Position numbers and translations under genes: made by a program
The notes under the pieces: model-generated
Seen by the model: only the letters and a program-made list of their open reading frames with translations
What the model was told of the DNA's origin: nothing
The model's database searches: none
Origin: Prunella strophiata
Lineage: Eukaryota > Chordata > Aves > Passeriformes > Prunellidae
Assembly: GCA_036583965.1 (NCBI GenBank)
Contig: JAZBQD010000014.1
Location: forward strand, 797,501 to 861,500
Length of the DNA: 64,000 nucleotides
Direction: 5' to 3'
Shown here: positions 37,232-49,460 of the stretch, piece after piece
Position numbering within the stretch: the first letter of the stretch is position 1
Layout of the letters: every line of letters begins with the position of its first letter

Positions 37232-40200
37232 AAAAAAACCCCACCATGGTTACAGTGATACTTTTTCTCTGCTCTGTATTGACCATTCTGCACATCTCTC
37301 ATATTTCCACAATATTTTTGCCTGGCAATTATGATCAAAACAAAGCAACTCTAAATCAACGTTGCTAGACAACAAAGCAAGGACTTGAAAAATCTTCATG
37401 ACCAAAAGGGACTTTTGTGCATCCCATCCAGAAGGGGAAAAAAAAAACAAAAAAGTAAAAGCCTCTGTGTTTCCCAAGAATGCCTACAATTTTGTCTTGC
37501 TACTATCAACACAATATTTCAATTATGTTTGGTTTTGTTCACTGCATAGAGTCATTACCAATGCTGAACACACTCAAACATAAAATCCCTCTGAACAAAC
37601 ATTCCTAATCCAATGTTTCATCATTTTAATCATCCCACCAGAATTTTTCTGGGGAAAATAAATAAAATCAGAAATCTGCTCTGGTTTAAAACAACATTCA
37701 TTACATTGTTATTTTATGCATTCAAAGCTACTTCCAGATTTGTAATTCTGGCCATAAAAAAATCAATTCATGGTGATGAATGAAAAGACAAACTTCTAAT
37801 TGGTAAACAAATTCAAGAAAAATGTGAATAAAACACTGCTCCTTGTAGACTGAAAGAAGCTATTCCACATCTTTTCATGGAGGAATAAACTTGGAGCCAA
37901 ATCACAAAACTTAAGATACAAAGTTATAATGGAAAAGCAAAATACATCTTACACACCTGTATTATGAGGCTTAGGAAAAAAATGGAGAAAAATTGAAAAT
38001 GGGGACAATCTTCTTAAGCCCAATGAAGAAAGCAACAGTTCCCAGCCTAACTGGAAGTTGACCTTTTCCAATCGTTTGCAGGAGATGGGATGAGGTGAGA
38101 AACTCTAGAAGTGCCTCCAGTCTGTCAGGTAACCCATGCATTATTTACATTGCCCAAGCAGTGTCATTTGTCTTGAACTTCAAAACAATTTGTGCACCCT
38201 TATTAGAGTTTAATGATAAATCCACAGTTTCCCCCCTGCTTGCTAGGGTGCAATAAAGACTGCTAAAATAAAGGAGGGATGTACACAACAGACACATAGG
38301 GAAAAGAAGACAGAGAAAATTTGTATCATCAAAATCATACTCCAGAGGAAATATTTTCACTTCCCAGGAGGTTCAAAACACTGCTGGCAGTGTCTTGCCA
38401 TGCCAAAAACACCCCCAAAGATAACCCAGATACTTCATGTTGACCACCTAGGGCACAAATGTATAAAATATATCAGTTATGTCAGTGGATTACACCAAAA
38501 ACATCCTTTGTTAAACTTCCTGCAAGCTTCTAGCAATTGTTTTAAAACAAGGTGGATTAAAAACCAGGCCAAAGGAAGTAGTAAATGACAGCTCTTAACA
38601 AGAATGTTTCTAGAAGATCAAAGCCAATACTGCCTTTCAGAGCCCTAAAACACTGAAAATTAATATAATGGGAAAAAAAAAAAAACCATTCTGGTGATGC
38701 CTATGTGTACACAAATTTTGCTAAGAGACAAGAGATAAGAAAGAGCACTAAATGCACTCTTCAGAATAAGAAATGGAGAGATGTTTTGTTGCTTTACAAG
38801 AGGGCGATATTAGCCAGATAAAGAGAAATATTTAAAAAACCCTTTCTGTTGGACTGAAATCAAAAGAAAAATTTTCCTCAGAAACAAGAAATAGACCTCA
38901 AGATGCAAAACTGACATCTGTTTTATTAAAATGCAGACATCCTCAGGAGATTAAGTAATTCTGCATGGTCTCACACATCTAAGGATTCCTAGAGCAGGAT
39001 TTGAATGGAAGATTTAAGTCAACTTGAGCACACAAATATGAGTGGCCTCCATCTTTATCACTTTCAGCTTCTTATTTTTTGAGCATATGGAAACATCCAC
39101 CATAGAAATTTTGTTTCTAGTGTTAACATTGCTATTTAGAGTTGCAAATTTCATCAAAATAATTCACAGGCTTAGCATTACAAGCCAGGCTTTTTCAAAA
39201 GAGCTTTCAACCTATTGGTCTGAAAAACAATCTTCCCATGAAAACAAAAGCACAGCAGTCACCATGCTACTGAAGGTCTAACTCCAGTCTAAAAATGAGT
39301 AAGCTGAAATGTGTTTAATGGAATTTAATTTAAAATGTATTTAGATTTTAATCAGAAAAAGTAACAGTCTGCTTGTCTAGTGACTCTTTCAAGCTCTAAA
39401 CTCTACAACATTTTTTTCCCCCTCCTATCACAGCCTTAAATTTAATTAAGATTAATTTGATCTACTGGTCCTCTAGGAATAGGGCAAACATAATTAATAC
39501 ATTAGGCTGAAAACTCAAATTTTTATTAATGGGCTCAGGCAACTCCGTAGGGACCCTCAAGTCTTTTAAAAAGTTAATCCTCATGTAAGTGCTGTGTCTT
39601 CAAACACTGGGCTTTTCAGCAAGAACGTGCAAAACTCTTTCCCTGCCCAAAGGAAAACAAAGCTGTAGTAATTCCCCACAAAGAACCAACAGAATAATAG
39701 CTGGATATATAGTGAAAAGGTTCTTTGTCTTGAAAGGCATAAATGCATCTCCCTGCATAAGAGATGACTGTGCTAACTGGAGCACTGCTTATTCTGTTAC
39801 ACTAAATATTGCCTCAGGACCTCAACCAAGCATGACATGGCAAGGCTCTGTGCCATTTATGAAGTTCCTTCAGAGGAATGACACTCAGGGCCAGGATCAA
39901 GAAGTTCTAAATCTCTCCTTGCAGGAAATTAGTGTGGACACAGGATGACTTCGAGTACAGCTGCAGAACACAGCTGAAGAATTCAGTTTGTGCCTGTCAC
40001 CTTCTGCTCAAGACTGAGCCCTTCCCTGAGAGAGGAAAAACCCACTTGCACTGCAAAAACTTGCCTGTAGTAGCTCTAAGTTTCATCATCTATAGCACCC
40101 ATCAATTAACTCAGTAAGTATTTGCTTAGGAGTGATGCTGGGCCAGCGACTCCACAAGATGCCCCTGACAGACCCTGGTGAAAGCAGGGAGGTGAACACT

Positions 40201-42701
40201 CCCCAGCCCCTGGAACAAACAACACTGGAGCAAATTCCCTCGGGAAAATCAGGCAGGAAGATGAGCTATTTATAGAAAAGGGAGCTAAAGCCACTGGGTT
40301 CCCTTTTTTTTTCAGCCACTCATTATTTGTACTGATACTGGCAATCATGGGATGGCTGCAGAAGGGACCAAGAAAGAAAGTTTTCAGCACAGTGCTGTCA
40401 ACATGAAACTGGGGATTTAAATACCTCCTCCTGCAGTGAGTGGCAATACTGTGGCACAGCTTTGTCCCCAGAATGCTACAGACATTCATGGAACTGCCAG
40501 AAATGAAGGTTGCATGCAGTGGGCAAAACCAAACACTGTGGGCACAGACAGATTAGAAAAAGAAATACCTATTACCAAACTGCAAAAATGCTGCAGTAAC
40601 AGGAAAATGAGAATATTATGTTTAATGTTCCTGAGAGAAGCAAAAATGTTTTGCATTCAAGGCTTACTCAGAGACATAACAATTCACAGAATTAAAAACA
40701 TGACATATTTTTCAGCCTAATTCTTATCTAGGTACTTGGAGTGCATTTTTCTTTGGGCTGCAACCATCAATGCTGATACAACAAAGAGCCTGTCAGTCCT
40801 GTAAATCATATCTTTAAGTTCCAGTGAGACATGATTATGTGTTATTCAGGTTACATGTGCATTCTTCTTGACAGTATGAAAGCTGGCAGTCCTCTAGCCA
40901 GGCAAGAAAATAATTATTTCCCCATATAACAATGCTTAGACTGTTCCTAAACCCCTAACTTCAGCTTGGCATATTGGGTTTGGTTTTTGGTTTTTTTTCA
41001 GAAATCTGCAAATCCTTTCAGTTTGACAGCATCCAGTACTATTTTCACAGTGAATTTCCTAGCAAAACCAGTGCTGAAAATGATGTTCCTCTGTCACAAC
41101 CTAAAGGAGAACTTTTTGCCCCAGCTGAGCACTTCCCAGGGCAAGCACTGGGACACAGCAGCAGATGCAGGAGCTCTCTGCTTAGCTTGTGCCCAACAAG
41201 AAAGAAAAGATTGATATCAAAGTGGTTTTACTTCTTTTTCCACACATTTCACTGCATTATGTTCCAGCTTAAGAAAAACAGCAGGACAAGGAAGGAGTTT
41301 GGGCAAATGTTTCCCACTGAATTTGCAGGAGGGAAGGCAAATATCCAAATATCTGTGGCCTTGCACAGTTATGCTCAGTCAGTGTCCTGGGGGTATAACC
41401 TACACCTGTCCTGCCAAAGTGGATGGTTATTTGCATTCCAGCCAGGACTGAGATGCAAAGCATCAACAACAGATTTCTAATGATAACTATGTAAAATATC
41501 ACCCCACTCCCAAGTATCAAACATCAGGAAAGAGAAGAAAAAAATCAAAGAACTGTGGTCATGCATAATAGCTCTCCCCTCCTCCTCAAGGAAAGGCAGA
41601 AAGTTGACTAGAAGTTTGTTGGGTTTTTTTTTTTTTTGTTTAATACTTTACACTTGCCTCCTCTTCAGGGAGATTTACAGAGGAAACAAATCACCTAGGG
41701 CTTGCAAGTTGGTAACAGAGCTGCTCTGCAAAAATGTCTCAGCATAAAGGTTCAGGTCACCACTCTAAATTTCTTTGTGTCTCTAGCCTTAGGCAAGTTC
41801 AACTTGTTTACCAAAACTGGCTCAAAAAACCCCCACCAAGCCCACAACAAAACAAACCAAAAATAACCCAAAAAATCTATAGAGGAATATTCTCCAAGGG
41901 CAAAGAAGAACTGGCAGGATTAGTTGAGGACTAGGTTCTCTCTTGTGCTTCTTGGGGAGGGAGGAAGAATCCCCACCTCACAATATCCTGGCAAAAGGAA
42001 GATTTGGAGTTTTCTACCTCCTGAACCAGGAAAATGGACTTCTACTTATCAAAAAGTCAAGGAAACACCACCATGAGCAAAAGAAAGATCCATCTTTCTT
42101 TATTTTTTACCCCAAAGGCCCCAGAGCCATCACTCAATGATGGGATGTAGGTAACAGGAAGCCAATGGCTGGAAATGAATAAGTACCAAAAAAAAAGGTA
42201 CCAAAAATACCAAAAAGCCTACAAAAGCTGAATGTAGCAAGCTAGCAGGATTTAACCATGGTGAGAAAGACCCTTTGAAGATTTTTTGGCAGTCAGTCCA
42301 GGCACATCTCAACCACACATGCACACAAAGAACACCAAAACCAGGGGTTGCCACCCCTCCCAGCCCCTCTTCTCTCTCACCCAAATGTACTCCAGAACAT
42401 GAGACCCACTGCTGACTGCAAACAGCTCCCAGATGTGCAAACCTTCAGCCAGACTGAACAGAAACCCAAACATAATTCAATCCAGCTGCAAGCTCAGGGA
42501 GGCACTCAGCCTGTGCTCAGCTCCACTGAGTGTGTGGGGGCACCAACAGGGTTGGCTCAGTGTCCTACCACAGAATGAGTGGTAAAACATCATCCAAAAT
42601 AAGAGAGAATATCTTACACAGAAGGAGAAAGAGGAGCCAGCACATTCTTGGGTGTGGGAGATGCTGGTTTCCTCAAAAATCCCTTTGGATAAGAGTTTGG
42701 C

Positions 42702-42723
42702 AAAAAAAAAAAAAAAAAAAAAA
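42702..42723. repeat. Poly-A tract, 22 bases
   Basis: Uninterrupted A run in otherwise unique sequence. Confidence 0.95.
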
Positions 42724-45700
42724 GGTGTAAAAATCAAAGAGGAGGGTATAATTCTCACTATATAATGTAAAAACTATTTACACAATGGTTCCTAATGTTT
42801 CATCCTCATGAAGATTCCCTTCTTTAGGTCCACATGCAGCTCCTGTTATATTCTTAGGAAGGGGGTGATGAAAAGAGATGTTTGAGCTGCCCTGCACAAG
42901 GTCCAGCCCCCAGAGCACTCACTCTGAAGGTCAGCTCTTACCTGTGTGGTGCTTCAGAAGGAAACAATGCCCAGCAGGGCACAGGATGCCAGCTGCTTTT
43001 GGGCAAGGAAGTGATTTCCAGGAGCCCAGCCCCAGGGGTGCAGAGGGCAGCAGCCCCTGCAGTGGCTCCGTGGGTGCCCACGTGTCGTGCTCAGCTCCTC
43101 AATGTCCCTTTCTCACTGATGGAGACAACAGCTTGGACCAGAGCCTCCACCTGTGCCCAGCAGGAAGCTCCAGGTGAGCATCTGCAGCTCCTCACTGCAC
43201 ACGGAGAGAGCAGGAAACCACAGGCTGCAGCAAAGAGAGGCAGAGGCAGAAGGAGGGATTCCTTCTCCTTAGCACACCAGAGATGATGTTTTAATGGAGC
43301 TCCCAGACCAAACACATTTGCAGAGAAATGCTGTAAAGTTAAATGAGGTGTGCACACCTAACTCAAGTCCCCAGTGGGATGTACAGTTGCCATAGCAACT
43401 TTCAAGGGCCAGGACAAACCAAATTTCTGGTGCTCCACACTACTGCAACTGTGGGGACAACATGGACAACAACCACTATTGATACGTTGCTATTTTAAAT
43501 ACCAGAAAAAAAAAATTAAAAAAAGAAAAAGTAAGTAAAAATATTTCCCTTAGGATCATAAACCCAGTATTTTTCTCTAGGAGGACAAGAGGAAACCTCG
43601 TGCACAGCAGACATTCAGAAGCAAGAACACAGTGAGATGTGAGGGGAAAAAAGTCATCAAGGAGAACAAGTCCCCAAGAGCTTAAAACCATATAATATAA
43701 AATATTATACCAGGTGTATAATATAACACCTTCATTATATGAAAGCACATCCTTCAGAAATGTTATTCAGCATAAGAGTTGTAAAACTCTACTGCCTAGT
43801 GTAATGCCTCAAAGGTTGATCAGGTGAGAGTCTTCTTTAAAATTGGGCCATTAGTTCACACAGGAAAAGTGATTTTACTTGGAAGAGATCTTTCATTCAC
43901 TAATTAGCATTAATACCTTAGTAAGAGAATATTTCAGTTTTGTCTGAGCCAGTCTCACCACTGTGCTACAGAAATCAGTTTTGTTAATTGAAGCAGCATT
44001 CTCTTGCACAAACACGAAGCTGCAGGCTAATTGCTGCAATGGGAAATGCTTTCCTTTATAAGCATTTCTGTAAATGTTCAGCTTCATTATTTACACCATG
44101 TCTTTTAGAAATTTCTTGTTCTTTTACTCAACTGATTCCTCATTTCCTTTTATTTAATGTTCAAACCTGATGTGGAGAGTTTCTGTTATTAATTCAGAAG
44201 CATCCTCATTTTACTGATGGATGAAGTTGGGCACTATTCCTTTAAATATGATTGCAATGCTGAAGTGTAACACCAGCAAAAAAACTGGCAAAATTTGCCT
44301 TCCTTTGGGATAAATGGAAAAAAATTATATTTTGTTACCATCACAGAAAACTGATGTTCCTGTAAATTATGACTCATTGAATATTTTGTTGTGTTATTAA
44401 AATTTTTTCCAAAGAATCTTAGCAGCACTTTTTTCTTCAGGAAGTTTAAGGGTTGCAAAACTTCCTTTTCCTCACAACATTATTATCTGTCAAGGAAAAG
44501 CCTCCAAGCTGTTGCATGGGAGGTTGAGAGAACTGTAAGCTTGCTTTAAAAATGTTGGTCTTTAGGCAAAGAGCAACAACTCTTAGCTTGTTTCAGAGAA
44601 ATAAATGGGTTATTCAGGGGCACTATGGGAGTCACAAATCCATTAGTGAAATCTGGTCTGTCCTAACCATTCCCATCACCTTGAAGGTCACCTTTGCCCT
44701 CTGTCAGCTTCAGATTGCTGAATTTCTGCTCCAAACTGAACTCTACTTAAGAAAAAAAGTTTAATCGAGATTAATTTATGACTTGGCTGTTTCAATTCTG
44801 TTTATGGATTTCAGAATGTATCAATTTCAGAATTCTGTAGTTCTCTACAGGTTGCAGAAATGTTAACCAGTGACATAACAACGTGACAGATCAGAATCAA
44901 GACACATGTGAGAGAAGGGGAGAGTAAAAAAAAAAATAGAAAAAATAGAAAATCACACCTTGTCAGGTCAGTTTTACAGTTTCTGAAATGCCAGTTGTAC
45001 ATTTTAGCACACCACTAGTCTCAAATGGTGAAGGCACTGTCAATCAAAGACTCCCATCTCAAGCAAGCTCTGAGCTTGTGGGAGGGGGAGAAGAGGTAGG
45101 GGAAAATAATCTCTGTACTGGGAATATATTTAGATATAATGAAGTGAAAAAACAACAAAGAAATTACAATATACAGGCCCTCCCACTACAGCCTTGTAAA
45201 ACAAGCAGCAGCAGTGATGTGGGGAGGGCTGGAGTCACCCAGGGACTCCTTTTGTCTTTCTGCTCTTTTGGCTCACAGCCCTTTCAGGTGAGAAAGGTGA
45301 CAAGGTGTCAGCAGTGCTCAGGTGGCCTTTGAGGACAGATGGAGGCTCATGGCCCCAGATCCCCAGGTCTGGGTTTTTAAGAATCATTTTTCACACCTTG
45401 GGTGTACGTGTGGACCCCCAGGAGCCACTGCAGAAGCTTGGCTTTGAGACAAACTTTGCACCTGCCCTCTGTAAAGTCTAATTCCTCAAGTGGTCACTCC
45501 CCCTCCCCAAAAGGAGGATTCCCAACTTTGGTTCCTCTTAAAGAAAATTAGTGTCTTCTGCAGTATAATCTTCACCCAAAGCATTGTACCCTCCCATTAA
45601 ACTTTCATTTTAAAGCACAGTAATTTCTTGAATCATCAAAAAATGCCACAATCTGCTTTTAGCAACCTGTAGGCAAAGCTCCCAAAGCCTCTTTGAGCTG

Positions 45701-47968
45701 CAAGGCAGCTCTCACCCCTCTCTAACCGAGCTCTCCTCCTTTCCTCATGGGAACAACATTTAAATTCCAATGCTGGTGCCTCATGTTTCATCCCCAGCAG
45801 ATGAAGCAGCATATCCATTTCCAGCACTAATAAGTTTCAATGAGTAGTGACAGCTTCCAGTCATGCAGAAACATAGGCAGACTCAGATGTCATTCTCAAA
45901 ATGGTAACTGATTTGAGAGGGAGTATCACAATCAAATGGCCAAAACAGACCTGTGCTTTTAAATGACTCATTAAAATCCAGGGCAAATCAAAGGTCCTGA
46001 TAGCACAAGGATTATTAGGGAAAGAAAAAAAAAAAAAAAAAAACACCATATTTAATGTGTTAGCTAACATGGTAGAATCCTCAAGAAGATAAAGCAATTT
46101 TTTGTTTCAAAGAAAAGTACTTATCTTTGTGAGGAAAGACAACTTGTTATTAATTCAAGATAAAAATCACAGTACTGGAGGTGAGCCAGTTTCTTGTTTT
46201 CACAAGACTTAGCAGACTGAACCAAGATAAAAGAAGAATCCCAGGGCTTTGCAAAAGAGGGATGTGGCAGCACTGAAATTCCCCACTCCAGACTCTGTTC
46301 TGTACCAGGCTCACCAGGTATCATCACTGGGGATTGAATTATCAGGGGGTTTTGGGGCAGTAGTTTTGGCTTTCACTGTCTGGTACCTGGCAATGAGGTC
46401 TATGGAATACCTGGAAAGAAGCCCTCCATCCATGCAGTGAAAAACACAGGGGTCACAAGGAGGAAAATTAGAGATGGTAATTTCATTTCCCATTTGGCTG
46501 TTAGCCTTCCCAGGGGTAAGCCTGGCTGGAGAACTGAGTGAAAACAAACCAAAGAGCCTCCTGGCCAGGAACCCTGGAATTTACCTTAGCTCTCAACAGA
46601 CAGATCCTGAAGATTTTAGTGGAGAAGAAGTGAGCCCCCCACAACACCATCCTGCTCATTTCCCAGTCCACAGCCCCCACTGCTTCATCTCCACTTGGCA
46701 CTGCTGATACACCCTCCTCCACAACTGCAGTACTCAGCTGTGTGACAGCTCGTTCCACAGCCTTGCAAGTGACAGGAAATTGTGACAGATTTCCACAGAG
46801 AAGAGCTCGGGAAAGTTTACAATAAGCTTGCTCAGCTTTGTTTGAGGCAACACCAAGTAGTAAAACTGAGGATGAGCTGTCAAATGTAATTAATTAGAAA
46901 TCCCAACTAGCCAGCCTAGCACACGAGGGATCTCGGCTATATGTAAAATTAACAGCCCCAAAAGAAAGATGAAAGCCCTCAGGTTTACTTCACTGAGGTG
47001 CAGGAAGCATCGAAAAGATGTTATCCATCATTAAACACTCACATCAATTCTGAATGCAGAGTACAATCAGAACCAGCCTAGATCAAACAGTGCCATGCAG
47101 CACTTTCTGCCTCTCCTCACTGTACAGTCTAAAGACAGTAGCATTTCGAGATTTCTTTGTAGTACTACCTCAGTGACATACCAATGAGATAATGTAATTC
47201 CTGAGGAGTGCAGAAGAACATTAAGGAACATAAAGAGAGACAAAAGAGACCATTAAGTTGGTTTAGATCCTCTCTCTCCCTCCTTTTCTTAAAAAAGCCC
47301 TCTCATCTCAGATAAACAGAGGATTTTTCTTAGTTTATTTGCTTTTATGTCTGGAGTTAGACATTGCCCAGCAGAGTTTTCATGAAAACATAATGCCTGT
47401 TTAAAATAGTACACACTTCAAATAAAAGATGTGTCTCACAGTAAGATGAGGACAGAAAAAAAATAACAAGAATTGTGACAAATTCTTTTAAATTGTTTCC
47501 AAATGATCTGCATTTCCTTTAACAAAACAAGCACACAAATTATCTTGGGGTTTGCTTGGTTTTTTGTCGTGGGTTGTTGTTTTTTTGAGATTTTTGAGCC
47601 TCAACCTCAAAATCATTAAACAGGCAGACAATTTGTTCTATTAATATCAGTGGAACAGACAAGTACTTAGAGATCAAGGCTGTGATGCTGCAGAAACCCT
47701 CTCACCCACAGCTGAACAACTCATGAACATCACTACCAATCTTCATCCCTGGGCTGAAAAACACCTTCAAACTCATAAAAGTAAATTTTAGGCAATTTTG
47801 GGGGTTTTTTCCTGCTTTTTTCTTTCTGTCAGAGCAACAACTGAGTGCATTTCTAGGAGCTCTAGGGGGATTGTGTGTCCAGAGTGGAGAGTGCACACTT
47901 GGATCTAGACTACTAATCACATATGGTTTCTAGTCAGTGAGTGCAGTATCACCATCCCAATGCCTACT

Positions 47969-47990
47969 AAAAAAAAAAAAAAAAAAAAAA
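47969..47990. repeat. Poly-A tract, 22 bases
   Basis: Uninterrupted A run about 450 bases left of the third LTR and not part of it. Confidence 0.95.
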
Positions 47991-48440
47991 CCAAAAAAGT
48001 TCTGCACGACAGAAATGACCCCAAGCTCCAGATATGCATCATTTCTAAGGTCAGCTGGTCCCTGAAGGCATGTGTCTATTACAGGGCAAGAACAGGGGAA
48101 TAACTGGAAGTCTCTGTTATTTTATGTCACCGTGGCAAGAACACTGCCTCAGAACATTTCCTCATTACTGGAAGCAAGAGTCTCATGCAGGGAGAGCATA
48201 AAGAGCAAGGTCATCTGTAAAATTACCACTTTTTTTCTTCATGTCCTAAAGAAGTCTCTGCACTAAAGCTCTACAAGGCAGTTTTAAAACCAAGGGGGAC
48301 TCACATCACTAGTGACACATTCCCAGAGAAACCCAATTTTTGGGCTCCATTTACTAAATTGCCTGTAGTGACATCTGTTTGATAGAAGCCATGAGGAAGA
48401 CGTGACCATATTGAAAAAAATGTTACTGCTGGTGATGCCT

Positions 48441-48842
48441 TGTGAGGGCTGACCTAGAACAGAGGCTGGACTGGAGTTACAGAATAAAGCAGGGATTTAT
48501 TCAAAGGATCTCCTCCATGGATGCACCTTGGGCAGCACCAGAGCCCAGCCAGGGCTGCACCCAAGATGAACCAAAATGGCCCCAAAATGCACCAATGGGC
48601 ACGGGGTCTGTCACTGTGATCAGCTCTGCTCCATTTGCACCTTGGAGTTCATTGTCCCATTCCAGCTTTAGCCCCTGCAGTCCCACCCTGCTTGTTTTTC
48701 TCTCCTCAGCCCACGCTGTTTGTGCTCTTGGGCTGAGATTTGGATCATTTGTCCTTGGTGCCCAGCTGGAGCAGGAATTGTTTTGTCTCCCTGCTCTGTG
48801 CACAGAGCTCACCATGCCCTGATGGAAGCTCAGACCCACACA
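48441..48842 (-). mobile_element. LTR of a passerine endogenous retrovirus (402 bp)
   Basis: On the minus strand the element starts TGTGTGGGTCTGAGC and ends GGTCAGCCCTCACA (TG...CA). Internal landmarks include GTGCACAGAGCAGGGAGACA, AACAATTCCTGCTCCAGCTG, GGAATGGGACAATGAACTCC and a 3' part with AATAAA followed by a GTTCTAGGTCAGCC block. I recognise this layout as a repeat common in songbird genomes, but the class is uncertain. No matching target-site duplication was found beside the chosen ends, so the boundaries could be off by a few bases. The 126- and 112-residue open frames within it are not genes. Confidence 0.7.
48496..48501 (-). terminator. AATAAA polyadenylation signal of the third LTR
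   Basis: TTTATT on the plus strand, about 55 bases from the LTR's 3' end in its own orientation, the usual place for an LTR poly(A) signal. Confidence 0.55.
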
Positions 48843-49315
48843 CTAAAGCAGCACAGAATGTGAAACATATAAAAACTAAACCTGAGGCATCACTGGCATT
48901 AGTGGAATTGCTAGCACAGCATGCACCTGGACATCCTAGAGTCTGTACAACACCAGTTCCATGCTCTAGGAGGCAGGAAGGCCACAAATCTCTCAAAAAT
49001 CAAAGTGAACCTATACAAGAACCTCCCCAACACTCCCATGGATTCCCCACACAGGCTAACACGGCCTTTAACTCCTAAAAACTGCTGTGCAAACAAGTGC
49101 TTCAGTCTGCCACGTGAGCAAAAAGTGATTACACAGACAAGCACACAGTGGTTCAGAAAGTGTTGTGAGTTTACACAATTTATCCAGTGAAGCATGAAGG
49201 ATAGAAGTAGAGACTCCAGGATCACCTGCTTTTAGCCTGTAAAGTTTTTGGGGAAAAGATGTGTGTATCTAGAGGAAGAAACGTGGATTGCATCTGCTAT
49301 GTGCCAAAGTAGATA
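48843..49315. other. Short unique non-coding stretch
   Basis: Between the third LTR and the TA microsatellite. Several overlapping open frames of about 90-110 residues exist in both directions, with no recognisable motifs, so I do not call a gene. Confidence 0.5.
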
Positions 49316-49343
49316 CATATATATATATATATACATATATAAA

Positions 49344-49396
<53 letters not shown>

Positions 49397-49460
49397 AAGT
49401 GTATATATACACACAAAGTGTATATATGTATGTATGTATACAATTTTTATATATATACAC
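49316..49460. repeat. (TA)n-rich microsatellite with AAAGTGTATATA units
   Basis: TA dinucleotide runs at about 49316-49340 and 49350-49391, then two units of CACAAAGTGTATATA and a short GTAT tail. It is self-complementary and could form cruciforms. The Tyr-Ile-rich open frames across it are artefacts. Confidence 0.95.

Larger units (their letters stand above)
30326..48440. other. Long unique non-coding stretch
   Basis: About 18 kb without a recognisable exon or transposon. A runs of 15 or more lie at 30330-30347, 30559-30575, 32431-32447, 34566-34597, 36053-36069, 36733-36748, 37195-37229, 42702-42723, 46025-46043 and 47969-47990. A 14-base T run lies at 41624-41637. Locally GC-richer patches at 42.9-43.3 and 45.2-45.4 kb have few CpG and no exon signature that I can defend. 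Confidence 0.6.

Noticed and set aside
38060..38125. CR1 3'-end-like string (GATGGGATGAGGTGAGAAACTC, partly)
   Set aside because: Resemblance is confined to short words with several mismatches and no terminal repeat.
42878..43286. Overlapping 99- and 134-residue plus open frames in a GC-richer patch
   Set aside because: No splice sites with a coherent frame, no domain, few CpG and overlapping frames on both strands.
48442..48839. 126- and 112-residue open frames on opposite strands
   Set aside because: Both lie wholly inside the third LTR.
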